Source: Papilionanthe hookeriana x Papilionanthe teres
Taxonomy: Eukaryota; Streptophyta; Magnoliopsida; Asparagales; Orchidaceae
Assembly: GCA_022702705.1 (NCBI GenBank)
Contig: JAKZJZ010000054.1
Coordinates: 62,001 to 126,000, forward strand
Direction: 5' to 3'
Length of the DNA: 64,000 nt
The notes under the pieces: generated by a model
What the model was told of the DNA's origin: nothing
Seen by the model: only the letters and a program-made list of their open reading frames with translations
The model's database searches: none
In this document: positions 1-10,560 of the stretch, one piece after another
How the letters are laid out: the number at the start of each line of letters is the position of its first letter
Position numbering within the stretch: position 1 is the stretch's first letter
Program-made: the position numbers and the translations under genes

Positions 1-2089
1 GGTCTAAATGGGTCAACCCTTGGTTTTCGGGTTAAGTCCACCCTCCAAGGCCAATTTGGGCCGAAGGGAAAGTCACTTGGATCAGCTTGATTAGTGGGGT
101 CAAGTCACAATCCAAGTACAATTAAGTTTAAGCATGCGTTTAGCGGAGTCATGGAAGTGGCTAATCCCCCTTAAGAGAATATGGAAAGGGCCTCCTCCTC
201 TTGCCATCTTGGGTATGGTGAGGTGGAAAGTAGATTCCATAGCTCTCATGGCTCCCATGTGGCTCATGCATGGCTTCATGGCTCACCTTTGGCTCGAAAA
301 AGCTAAGTCAACTTTCATGAAAGAGGTTTTTAAGAATTTTGGTAATTTAGAGTGATTTGATGGGATTTGGCACATGACTTGATTTGGAATCATTTGATGG
401 TTGATTTGAACTTGTGGATGATTTTAATTAAGGGTATGATGAGAAGAATTTGTCAAATGGGCTTTAGCATGAAATTTGGGCTTTTAGGAAGGTTTAAGAA
501 AGTGGGCTTTTGGTTTAAAAATAAATTTATGGATGGGAATTTTGTGAAGGATTGGGCCAAAAAAATGTCGGGTTTAGCTCATGGATGTGTCATGAGTGAC
601 TTCGAAGCAAATCTGGGAGTGATTTGGGTTTAAATTGGGTTGAATTTGGGCTTCTTCGGTGAATGGGCCAATATAGGTCAAATTGGGCTAACTTGGGCCA
701 ATGTTGGGCTAGGGTTGAAATTGATGTAAAATAAATGTTGTGAAATGTTTATGGGAGTGTTTCAAAGAAGTTTTGGCTTTGGTTTGGTTTTGATTTTGGG
801 TTTTGGGCTTATTCGGGTTAGGCTCTGGGTTTAGGTCAAAATCGGGCCTTTTAGCTTTGGGTTGAATTTGAGTGGGGTTTGGGTCTAAATTTTGGGTAAA
901 TCATGTTAGTGTTTTGTTTTTTGGAATGTTAAGGAAGGTTTAGAAAAGATTTGGGGTTAATTGAGTTGAATCGGGTGAGCTTGGGTTAGGTTCGGGTCAT
1001 GGGTCCAAATTGGGCTTTAAGGCCAAAAGTGAAATTGATCCAAATGTCAATCAAATTGGACTTGGATTTGGTCTAGATTGGTGTCGGGAATGTTGAATTG
1101 AAGTTTAGAATTGAATCGGACCAGAATTTGGGTCAATCGGGTAGGTTTGGTTCGACATCGGGTTCACTTAGTGGTTAAAATGGGTCAAATCGGGGGTTTT
1201 GACAAAAGTAGGGTAAATTGACAAAATTGGCCCATGGTGTAGTTGAACAAAATGAAATTGGAAATATTTGGGATTTTCTCGAATTTTCTGGGAATTTTCT
1301 GAATTTTTGGATTTTTGGGTCAAGAAGGGTATTTTCGGGTATTTGGAGGGTATCGGGAGGTATTTTTGGAATATTAGGTATTTTTAGGCATGGATGATCA
1401 ATTTGAGTAATGTGGAAATGTTTGGGATTGGTTTTGAGGAATTTTGGGTGATTTGGAATTTTTGAAAAATTTGGGTGATTTCAAGAGTTTTGGGTAGCTA
1501 GCAAGTGTAGTGGTCCCGGGTCAAAAATCGAAAATTTGAAAATCGAAAATTTGGAAAATCGAAGATCGGGTGAATATAAGTGAAATGAAATCATTTTGGT
1601 CGAGCCATGAAGCCATATCAAGCCCACGTGAGCCATGAAGGGACTCATTCGAGGCATCCACTATGTTGTTCCTAACCCTCTGCCCAAGGGCTTAGTGGTT
1701 AAGCGACCATCCATGCGAATTACCTACATGAGTCGTAGAGGTCAAGTCGAGTATGGGTGTGGTTTTAGGAGGTGTGTGAAAGTGTAGTGTATAAGTGTAG
1801 TGTGTGTGTAAGTCAGCCCTTCACTGCATCAGCCACCCAGTAGGGCCTCCAAGTGCCAAAGAGTCCTATAAGAACTCATCCTTTAAACTTCCACATTCGA
1901 TTTCAACCCTCTAGCGATTAGGGGTCTACAGTCAAGTTTGTGGAGTTTGCAGGGAGTTAAGAAGTGGTTTGAGTTTCTAAGTGGCGGGTCCCAATTCTAA
2001 TCCTCTAGGATAGTCAAAGGAAAAGCCTAAGGCTAGATCCTAAGTACTAAAGAGAAGAAGAGAAGACCTCATAAAAAATGAGGTCAACA
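1..2089 (-). repeat. 3' LTR of element A, partial
   Basis: This stretch aligns along its length with 19817-21887 of the other LTR of element A and ends in the same ...TCAACA terminus. In element orientation it is the beginning (U3 side) of the LTR, and the remainder lies left of the window. It is G/T-rich noncoding sequence with many short runs such as gggtcaa and gggctt. Short open frames at 134-633 (plus strand) are antisense to the element and have no recognisable product. Differences from the 5' LTR are C/T exchanges at CG sites and small indels near CG or CAG/CTG. Confidence 0.88.
2065..2085 (-). other. Terminal hairpin at the LTR 5' end (element A, 3' LTR)
   Basis: The arms GACCTCAT and ATGAGGTC pair perfectly around an A/T loop of 5 bases, and lie 4 bases inside the LTR terminus TGTT. 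The same hairpin is at 21863-21883 (one arm base changed), 33073-33093 and 53675-53695, so it is present in all four LTR ends of this type in the window. Confidence 0.75.
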
Positions 2090-2185
2090 AATGGACCCTG
2101 ACAATAGTGCGGTGTGCTGACCAAGCACACCGCGCGTATCGGCATTGACCGAAAAGATCAACAAAACCAACACAGATGTCCAAGT
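2090..2185 (-). promoter_or_regulatory. Polypurine-tract side of 3' LTR with strong stem-loops (element A)
   Basis: This is the last internal sequence before the 3' LTR in element sense, where plus-strand DNA priming is expected. Instead of a classical polypurine run it has only a short G run (CAGGGTCC). A perfect 10-bp stem with a 5-base loop lies at 2109-2133 (GCGGTGTGCT / AGCACACCGC). A second, imperfect stem follows at about 2137-2175. Both recur in element B at 33098-33185. The polypurine-tract role is inferred from position. Confidence 0.5.
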
Positions 2186-2540
2186 GACAAACTTAGGACG
2201 AAATTAGAAGAATTTTCGCCGGGGAGTGTCAAGTATATCTCCGAGACCGGAGATTCCCGAACTCTCGCTGTGGAAAGGGAAAGGAGGTGAATCCCAAATC
2301 ACATGATCTCGGGAATTTCGATTTAGATTTCATTTTGTTTTAGTTTAAGTTTTGATGTGTGAGCTTAGATTTTAGTTTCGAGTTTTAATTTAAATCGATG
2401 TTTTGTCAAAATTAATTTGAAGGGATTTGAACTCGAAATGAAAATCTGAATTTTGCTGTTTTAGATGTAACATCTTCAACCTCAAAAGAAAATTAAATTG
2501 ATTGGATCGAATCATTACAATGAGGAGAAATCTCGCAGCA
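2186..2540 (-). other. 3' UTR segment of element A, noncoding
   Basis: This is A/T-rich sequence between the 3' LTR boundary and the tandem repeats. It matches 33186-33540 of element B, including a shared stretch about a stop-rich TTTGATGTGTGAG region. I see no reading frame, promoter or RNA gene. A degenerate first repeat unit (gatgtaacatc) lies near 2465. Confidence 0.6.
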
Positions 2541-3400
2541 ATGCGGTATTGGATGTAAAATCCTTATCCTCAAGATTTTGATTTTGCTGTATTTCATCGC
2601 AATATGGAAAGAATCCTAAAGCAATGCAAGTTCTCGGATGTAAAATCCTCAACCCCAGTGAATTTGATTTCGATGTATTTCATTGCGATAGGGAAAGGAT
2701 CCTAAAGCAATGCAGTCTCGGATGTAAAATCCTCAACCCCAAAAGTTTGAATTTGATGTATTTCATTGCGATAGGGAAAGGATCCTAAGCAATGTGCCTC
2801 TGATGTAAAATCCTCAACCCAAAAGTTCGAATTTGATGTATTTCATTGCGATAAGGAAAGAATCCTAAAGCAATGCAGCTCTGATGTAAAATCCTCAACC
2901 CAAAAGTTTGAATTTAATGTATTTCATTATGATAGGGAAAGAATCCTAAAGCAATGCAGCCTCGAAGGTAAAATCCTCGAACCCAAAAGTTCGAATTCGA
3001 TGTATTTCATTGCGATAGGGAAAGAATCCTAAAGCAATGCAGTCTCGATGTAAAATCCTCAACCCAAAAGTTTGAATTTGATGTATTTCATTGCAATAGG
3101 AAAGGATCCTAAAGCAATGCGAATCTCGGATGTAAAATCCTCTACCCAAAAGTTTGAATTTGATGTATTTCATTGCGATAGGAAAGAATCCTAAAGCAAT
3201 GCAGACTTCGATGTAAAATCCTCAACCCAAAAGTTTGAATTTGATGCATTTCATTGCGATAGGAAAGAATCCTAGCAATGCACATCTCGGATGTAAAATC
3301 CTCAACCCAAAAGTTTGAATTTGATGTATTTCATCGAGATAAGGAAAAGAATCCTAAAGCAATGCGAGTCTCGGATGTAAAATCCTCAACCTCCAAGAAT
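2541..3400 (-). repeat. 3' UTR tandem repeat, about 82-bp unit, 11 copies (element A)
   Basis: The word gtaaaatcct or a close variant recurs at 2555, 2640, 2724, 2805, 2886, 2968, 3050, 3132, 3213, 3293 and 3376, giving 81-85 bp spacing. Each unit also holds a gatgtatttcattgcgata block and a cctaaagcaatgc block. The unit length is not a multiple of three and no long frame runs through, so it is noncoding. Position between the last ORF and the 3' LTR matches the hypervariable tandem-repeat 3' UTR known for Ogre elements, which can seed satellites. Element B has the same repeat with 16 copies. Confidence 0.9.
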
Positions 3401-3889
3401 TCGAATTTGATCGAGATTCGATTTGAAATTTGGAAAGATTGAATTTGAATTTGATTTAAAATTTGTGCTTCGTTTTGTTTCGTCCTTTAACGATTCAAAT
3501 TTATTTTATCGTTCATTTAATGTTCATGTGAATTTGGTGTTCATCATTTTTAGATTTTTAAGGAAAGTTTTCTTTTATTCTTTTTTTATTTCTTTTTCGT
3601 TCTTTCGTTCGAAGTTCATTTAACTTTAATGGCATTTCCCAGTCAATTTACACAAAAGAGGTGAAGGCCAAAAATGTGACATGGTCACTTTCATTCCAAT
3701 CATGTCGAAGATACATCATACAACTCGATCCGGAATACATCTCATACAATCCATGTAGACTCAAAACGGACTATGTATGATCTTTGTCGATCCATCCAAA
3801 AAGGTATCTGTCAAAAATCCATGTCTGAATAGTGGGGTACATGGTCAATAACATCACCTTCCAAGCCATCCTTGGCAAGGATGTCGTAT
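3401..3889 (-). other. Noncoding 3' UTR between tandem repeats and AlkB-type ORF (element A)
   Basis: The segment starts with repeated short words of the kind gatttgaa and gaatttga, passes through a T-rich stretch (3470-3620 on the plus strand), and ends in a segment well conserved with element B (3640-3889 against about 35260-35516). The conserved part directly follows the end of the AlkB-type ORF. I see no gene in it. Confidence 0.55.
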
Positions 3890-5380
3890 GGATGTACGTT
3901 GGAGGTGTGATATTTTCCATGTAACTCACAGCTCGTAAGGCCGGAGGCTCTCTAGCTCCGGTCCGGCCGGAAGTGGTAAGGTGTCTTCCCGTCGTCCATC
4001 CTTCCGAAAGTAACCGAGATCCACTTCACCGGTACTCCCGGTATGCAATGTTTAGCGACATCTCGCTCCGTTGCCCTTCGCATCATGATGGAACCTACCG
4101 AGAATGATATCTTCACCGGCCCTCGGAACTCACCCGGGCCTCGCTATCCGGAGGTCGGATCCGAACATGATATTACACTCGTTCGTAAAAGAAACCGTGC
4201 AAAAAGGTCCGACAAAGTCGTGGTGAACTATGTGCGGGGTATGCAACACCCTTCTTGTAAATGTTAATAATGCAACTCGTCGGGTATTCAATCCGCCTGG
4301 CAGTACCCTCCATGTTATCAATCTTTTTACCATTCTTTCGATGACTAATGGCATTGGATCCACCCGGCCATGACGGAGTATTCCCGTGGGTTTCCCTTCC
4401 CGTCTTCTCGCGAAGTCAGAAGCAGCATCCACATCGTATTGTAATTCTCCCTTTCCCCGGCATCCATCTCCGGGGTTCCGAGTAAGTGTTTTCTTCAGCG
4501 GCTCGCTCGGCCCATTCTTTTCAAATCCCGGATGCAGTCCATGATTTGTTGTCGTTCGTATTCCGAGAACACATCCGTATGTAGCTCGAGGCCTTCTAGT
4601 ATATTGATTCTTCCGCCTCCGATTCTCTCGAAGTATTCAAAAGTTTTCTTTTCGACATTCCGCATTCTTTCCAAATTCTCGTATTCTAGAATAATCTGCA
4701 AATGGCGGGGCCTCGGTGACGTATCGTGGGATATACGGCTCAATCCCTTCACGTTCTCCCGCATACCTCGGCTCCTCGTGGATGATGTCCGTCGGGACAT
4801 CCTCCGGGTTGCTTCCGCAACAAGGTTATGCATTACCGGTGGCTTTATCCTGGTGGCGTGGTAGCCTTCTTCTTCTCGATCTTCTCGAGATTTCCCCGGT
4901 CTCTTCTCGTTATCCCAGAGTCGGCCTCCTTTCTTCCGAGTATCTCGGTGAACCGGTGTCCTCGAAGTGTATGTACCGGTCGTAGCAACGCACTCGTCGC
5001 GCCGGTCCGCGGCTAATTTAGTTAACATCTTGCGGATACGGCGATTTTTATTTCTTCGATGAGTTGTCGTGAGAGTAGCTCTTCGTACTTCCCGCAGCTT
5101 CGCTGGCACGGCCGCCGACAAGCTCGCCCTCCGCCGTAGCGACTACGTGACTTGATTTTCTTGTCTTCTTCAGTGTTTGTTTTCCTTTTCTTGCTGCTGG
5201 ATTGGTGGCTTGGGCCACTCACTTTCATTACTATCTGACTGGGTAGTTCCTCTCGGTCAACTGGGACCTAGTCACTTTCCTCATATTGTAGGCCTGCTGG
5301 TGCGAAGTCTGAGTCAATCTCATTACAAGTGCAAGGCTTACGCCATTTCTAAAGTTCGTGACCAACCGCCCGTTCGACAT
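3890..5380 (-). pseudogene. AlkB-type Fe(II)/2-oxoglutarate dioxygenase ORF, ALKBH9-like, decayed copy (element A)
   Basis: This ORF begins at an ATG at 5380, about 200 bp after the end of pol, with a protein start MSNGRLVLNFKNGVSLA in common with the B copy. A basic, low-complexity stretch follows. The dioxygenase region starts near 4640 with the FEYFERI and LEGLELHT motifs and continues to HHDFVGPF, NECNIMFG and WISVTFGRMDDG near 4010. Plant ALKBH9-type proteins, which remove N6-methyladenosine from RNA, have the same motifs in the same order. Here the iron motif HID is HIV (4226-4234), so the aspartate ligand is lost. The expected 2-oxoglutarate arginine is tryptophan (codon 4021-4023). 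The distal histidine (KHC, 4048-4050) remains. Several frameshifts occur. The normal stop seen in B is absent because of a local change near 3890. It is most likely inactive. Confidence 0.85.
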
Positions 5381-5582
5381 TTCCCCGCGAAAGGACAAGG
5401 AAAAGGATCGTGGGCCGTATTAAGAACAAGAACATTAAGAAAATGTTTATTAAAGACAGCTTTTTTTATTACTTTTTTTGTATTTTTAAATTTAACAGAA
5501 TGAAGTGGGATAAAATCAGTGAAAGAGATTTTGATATGGAAGAGAAAACAAGGAAAACTTTATTATCATGATTTTATTTATT

Positions 5583-6840
5583 TTAGCACATTTTTATTAT
5601 TTTTGGGTTTCGGACCCTACCATAAGTAACTACTTCGCCCGTGCTTCTAGGGATGAAAAATTCATTCCTTCGAAACATCGTGTAGCAGTAATACTTCTTC
5701 AAGTATCGTCCGTCGATCGGAAGCATATGTCGTTCTCCTCGGCAATTCACTAGCCGGTAGAGCCTCCCCGAGTATACCGCTTCAACCACAAACGGCCCTT
5801 CCCAAGTGGGTTCAAATTTTCCTCCTATCTCGCGGTGTGCAAGAATAGGTCTCCGAGAACGAGAACTAAGTCACCAACTTTCAAGGTTCTCGGGCGGACT
5901 CGCTTGTCATAGGCTCGAACCATCTTAGCTTGGTATAGTTCTAAATTCCGTCGCGCTCGCAAGTCTTTTCCCTTCCAGTGCTTTCCAATTCTTCTAGTCG
6001 TAATTTGGCATTCTCTTCTCGTCGTGATTTTGTTTGCAACTCGCAATTCCGAGTGAAGGAAGCCGAACCTCTAAAGGTAACACCGCCTCGGACCCATACA
6101 CCGCAGCGTAAGGTGTAGCTTCGAGTAGGAGTTCGAAGGTTGTTCGGTAGGCCCATAAGGCTTCTAATAACTTCTCGTGCCAATTTCTCTTATTATCGTC
6201 CAAAGTTTTCTTTAAAATTTGAACGAGAGTTTTATTAAAAGCCTCGACCGTGCCGTTTGCTCTCGGGTAGTAAATTGTTGAGTATCGCCGCAGATTCCGT
6301 GTCTCCCGACAAAATTGTTGATTTGTGTGCTTCGAATGCCGACCCATTATCCGAGATGATCCTACGCAGCACTCCGAAACGGTAGATAACCCGGTTCTTG
6401 AAAAACCGTAAGCACATGGTGTGCTTTCACTTCTCCGAGTGGAACTCGCCTCCGCCCACTTAGAAAAGTAATCCGTAGCCGCAAGAATGAAGCGATGTCC
6501 TTTCGAAGATGGCGGTTCTATCGGACCCACTATATCCGTGCCCCAACATTCAAATGGCCACGACACAATTGTCGGATGTAACACATTTGGAGGTCGTGTA
6601 GAACCACTCCGTGCACTTGGCATTGGTGACAACTCTTGGCGATTTTCATGCGCTCGATCATCATCGAGGGCCGCAGTACCTCTAGTCTTTTAATTTTCAT
6701 TTTCATCTTCGGACCCGACCGGTGAGCTCCACGGAGTCCCGAATGCACCTCTTTAACAATTTCACGGGTCTCGGACCCGCTCAGGCACCTTAGCCACATC
6801 TGATCGAAAGACCTTCTGTGTTATTTATTAATGCGTAAGA
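5583..6840 (-). pseudogene. Integrase domain of element A pol, frameshifted
   Basis: Integrase inserts the element cDNA into the genome. From its N-terminal side (6840) the reading shows a zinc-binding HHCC region with EVHSGL and SCHQCQVHG. The catalytic core follows with WGTDIVGPIEPP (first Asp), SDNGSAF (second Asp) and ANGTVEAFNKTL (Glu). The C-terminal part has KVGDLVLV and a GPY/F-like segment ending in VYSGRLYRLVNCRG. Pol stops near 5583. The frame is broken several times, for example around 6290 where the HGIDW motif of copy B is garbled at a CTGG site. All three catalytic acids can be read if frames are followed by eye. No chromodomain is visible. Confidence 0.88.
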
Positions 6841-6989
6841 CAGAGTTCTTTTCTTGATCCGATGTGCCAGCGACCCATCATCCGGTAGTTTTCCCTGTTC
6901 GCGTGTAGTTCGTTACATGGCCGTCGCCAATCTTCCGTGTTTTCTCGTCACCGTTGCAACCGATTCTTCTTCTTTCTCGATTCGTGTAT

Positions 6990-7540
6990 TGTGTCTATGT
7001 CGAGCTGTGATAGGACCTAACGTCCGTGAACTGACACTTCTACTGACTCATCTTGCAAGCATGCAAATTCTTTTGCGAGACGGGCTAACGCATCTGCTAA
7101 AGCATTTTCTTTCCTGGGAATTTTGTGGATTGTCACATTCGGAATCGGTTCTAACAATTCGTATGGCATACCGGAAGTATTGCTCGAGTCTTGGTTTTAA
7201 AATTCTGTATTGTCCGGCGATCCGTTGAATGATTAACTATGAATCCCCGTAGATGTCGATGTCCGTTATCCCCATTCGAATAGTTAATTCCGCTCCGTTA
7301 TGAGGGCTTCGTATTCTCGCTTCGTTGTTCGTACACGCGCTCCGTCAAGTGGTAGGAATATCTTAACATCCCCCGTTCCGGTGTTATAAAGATTAATCCG
7401 ATCCCTGCCTTACCGGGCACTATCACTTGCGATTCTTCGTCTTTGTGTGCTGAAGATGCTCCGTCGAAATATAATTCCCAACATCGATCATCAGGGTCTT
7501 CTAGGCTCATTATTTGTTCATCTCGGCAAATCGTCATCGA
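6990..7540 (-). pseudogene. Archaeal-type second RNase H (aRH) of element A pol
   Basis: This domain follows the classical RNase H and is a hallmark of the Tat/Ogre group. Near 7455 it has the WELYFDGASS motif with the first catalytic Asp, then GIGLIFITPE and a damaged version of the NNEAEYEAL motif near 7320, which is intact in copy B. It ends with IPRKENALADALARLAKEF near 7060. It is thought to help remove the RNA strand during reverse transcription. Frame breaks occur near 7325 and 7220. The join to integrase (6840-6990) is a poorly conserved linker. Confidence 0.85.
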
Positions 7541-7958
7541 GAGGAGATTCGCCGCAAAGGGTGTGCCGCGAGGAAGTCCGCTAAGACTTGTCCCTTTACC
7601 GCACGAAGAGGCACGAAAGTTATATCGAATTGCAATAATATCATCGACTATCCGGCAAGTCCGCCGGAAGCGTTGGACGAGTCATCAAGTATTGCAATGG
7701 ATTAAATTTCGAGATCAAAGTTGACCTTATGAGAAAGCATGTAGTGCTCGAGCTTTCGAGCGGCGAAGATCGGGCCAAACAATGCTTTTCAATTGCGGGA
7801 TACCTTATTTCCGTCGGAAGTAAACGACCGCTTAAGTAGTAAAGAGCATTTTCTTTACCCTCATCATCGACTCTGCTAATAGTGGCTCCGAGAGAGTCGT
7901 CTAAAGCCGCGGTATAAAGTATCAGCGGTCTTCCCGAGATCGGGGTCGCTAAGACAGA
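7541..7958 (-). pseudogene. RNase H domain of element A pol
   Basis: The classical gypsy RNase H begins with LYTAALDDSLGA near 7920 (catalytic Asp), continues with DEGKENALYYLS and LLPTEIRYPAIEKHCLA, and ends with the SKFNPLQYLMTRP segment near 7690. It degrades the RNA of the RNA-DNA hybrid during cDNA synthesis. In A it is interrupted by frameshifts near 7790 and 7650. It directly joins RT upstream and aRH downstream in one pol frame. Confidence 0.85.
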
Positions 7959-9312
7959 GGTGTCATTAAATATTGTTTAATGTCCTCGAAGGCCCTCTCG
8001 CATTTCTCTTCCCAAATAAATTTGGCATCCTTTTTAACTAGTGCCGAGAAAGGCTAACACCTACCCGACAAGTTTCGAGATAAAGCGTCGAAGATATGCC
8101 GCCTTCCTTGAAAAGATCGTTGTCGCTTTAAGGTTTTGGGAGGCGGCATTTCTAAGATGGCTTTAATCTTTTCCGGTCGATTTCAATTCCACGATGTCGT
8201 GACAACGAATCCTAAGAATTTCCCGGAGGTGACGCCGAAGGCTCATTTTAAGGGATTCATCTTAAGGTTAAATTGTCTTAATAGTTTGAAAACAATTCTC
8301 AAATCATACATGTGGTTGTCCTTTACTTTGCTTTTGATGACTACATCGTCCACGTAGCATTCGACTTCGATTGTGGATGAGATCATAAAAATTCTTGTCA
8401 TCGCTCTTCGGTATGTTGCTCCCGCATTTTTCAGTCCGAATGGCATCACCGTGTAGCAATATACTCCGATCGGCATTCGAATCGCCGTAAGTTTTTCATC
8501 TTCCGGAGCCATTTTTATCCGGCTGTATCCTAAAGATCCATCCATGAATGAAAATATCTCATGTGTCGAAGCAATGTCGATCATTAGTTCCGGGATCGAG
8601 TAGAGGGAATTCGTCCTTTGGACATGCCTTGTTTAAATCTCTCGAAGTCCACACAAATTCTCGATCCGACCATTCTTCTTTCCGATCGACACCACATTGG
8701 CTAACTAAGCTCTGGTATTGTTCTTCACGCGACAAATTTGGCGTCTATTAGCTTTTTTAACTTCAGCTATGACTTGTTGTTCGATTTCTAGACGCATTCT
8801 TCTCGGACCTCGTCCGACCGGGACGGTAGTGATCCACTCCTAGCTTATGGACCGCGACCTTCGGAGCTAATCCTCGGCATCTCATCGTAGTTCCAAGCAA
8901 AACAGCCTTTAAATTCCATTAATAACTCGATTATTTCTTCTGAGTCTTCTTTATCGAGTAAGGAGCTAACAAAGGTAGGTCCGGGCTCTTCGCTAGTACC
9001 TAAGTTAACTTCCGTTAACTCATCTATCGTAGATTCGATCTCTTCTTCGAATTTTGGTGGAGCGTCTCCAATTTGTAAATCTTCGAGTTCTTCCGTAGCT
9101 TCCATGCAGCTTTCATTGGACTCGCAAGTGACAACCAAGCAAAATTCAGCATCGTCAACCGATCCTACCGTGCCGAATCCGAGACCATGTTTTGCATCGG
9201 GTGGACGACCGGAGTTATTCCATAATTTCTCAAAATGTTGTGATCGACCTTTTGTCCATCGTCGAGGTAAGAAACCACGCCGAATTAAATTTTGAACACG
9301 GGAGAGTACCAC
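7959..9312 (-). pseudogene. Reverse transcriptase domain of element A pol
   Basis: The RT core reads from about 8760 with KKNG, CVDF and LNKACPKDEFPLL, then HEIFSFMDGSLGYSRIKMAP, MPFGLKNAGATYRRAM and the catalytic CYVDDVVIKSK (YVDD codons at 8345-8356). It continues to the NLKMNPLKCAFG region. The segment 8845-9312 before the core holds conserved pre-RT sequence, including RVQNLIRRGFLPRRWTKG and LDKEDSEEIIELL. The YVDD box is intact. Frame breaks lie near 8800, 8240 and 8050. The product would copy element RNA into DNA in the cytoplasmic particle. Confidence 0.9.
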
Positions 9313-10560
9313 TCAAAAGGTAATTCCATTAATTCTAATGAAGTGACATCTTCAAATTGTACATTATTTTCAGCTTTGGAAGAAGGAGCACCACGGTAGA
9401 ATTCTGATCGCTTAGCACCGCCGCTATGTACTCTTCGACCACTCATACCCTCGATCTTATTAGAATGGATCGGGTCGTGGTCATAGTATGTACATAGTGG
9501 TTAATCTTCTAGTACATTGATTTGTATTCTTCGTTCTTCTCATCTTCGAGAGAGATCTTCGAATTGCGGCTTCTTCCGACTTATTGTCGCCGCTTCTTGC
9601 TTCGATCTCTTTTTCTTCTTCGAACTCGTCTTCTCAATCAACATTGATGGCCGGTTTCCTCTGTCCAACCGTCCTAACGTCTCTACCACGACCTCGTCCC
9701 CGGCCTCGACCTCGGATGCGAGTTGTGGAGAAACCTTCACCATCTCGCTGTAAGGGAGTGGTGAGTGACTGTTGGACTAGAATTTCAGGTTCTTCGTTGT
9801 CCCGAACTTCCTTTGCTCCGTTCGTTATGGTATCTCTGGAGAAAATTATTTTCTTCGGAGGTGCATAATAAGCTGCATCTTCATGGATTCCAATTTCATG
9901 TACGGAGAATGGTTGTAAGTCACCTTTGATGCACTGTTCCCCTCCATCGTAGTATTTGATGCACTGATGTAGAGATGATGGTACCATCCTGTTTTCATGT
10001 ATCCATAGTCGGCCCAGTAGAGCGTTGAACGACGTTTCTGAATCAATTATGTGAAATTTTGCGGTTGTCTTTGCTAAGTCACCGGTCTTCATCAGCAGCG
10101 TTATTGATCCGAGGGTTCTTTCTCCTTTCTGGTTGAATCCTCTTAATAACATTTTGTCGGCTTCGAGCTCGCGAGCATCAATTTCCAAATATGCTAGTGT
10201 TCAAAGACTCATTATATTAATTGATGCTCCTGGATCCACCAATACTCTGGAGAGTGTAAACTTCCCAATTGTAACTGAAATGTACAACGGTCGGTTGTGA
10301 TCTCGTCGTCCCAAGTAGTAGGTCATTATCCGTGAAGGTGACACCTCGTCTGTTCCTTTAACGAGCAAACCTCATCTAAGGAATCTCCCGCCATTCGAGC
10401 TAAGCAAATTTCTGGATCAAGTAAGGCCTCGATCGAGCTTCTCTCATCTCCTTTCGATAAGATGAGAGCGTCATAGATGCTTAGTTCGGTCGGTAGTTTC
10501 CTAAGATGGGCTAGCACGTTGTAGTCCACTTTATTTCCATGTGTCTCGATTTCTTCTCAA
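9313..10560 (-). pseudogene. Aspartic protease and flanking pol linkers, element A
   Basis: The protease region reads from about 10560. First comes a conserved VDYNVLAHLRKLP stretch (near 10500), then LVDPGASINIM with the catalytic Asp in the form DPGAS (10222-10236), EIDARELEADKMLLRG and TSFNALLGRLWIHENRMVP. The enzyme cleaves the Gag-Pol precursor. DPGAS in place of the common DTG/DSG is shared by all three elements in the window, so it is a family trait. The linker to RT (9313-9750) is acidic and includes an RGRGRGRGRG run. A stop follows the active site in this copy. Confidence 0.85.

Noticed and set aside
2541..3400. Regularly spaced repeats resembling a CRISPR array
   Set aside because: The whole 82-bp unit is repeated, with no unique spacers, in a plant retroelement 3' UTR.
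4532..5016. Plus-strand open frames of 62-110 codons opposite the AlkB-type ORF
   Set aside because: They are antisense shadows. The minus strand carries the recognisable domain and the conserved motifs.
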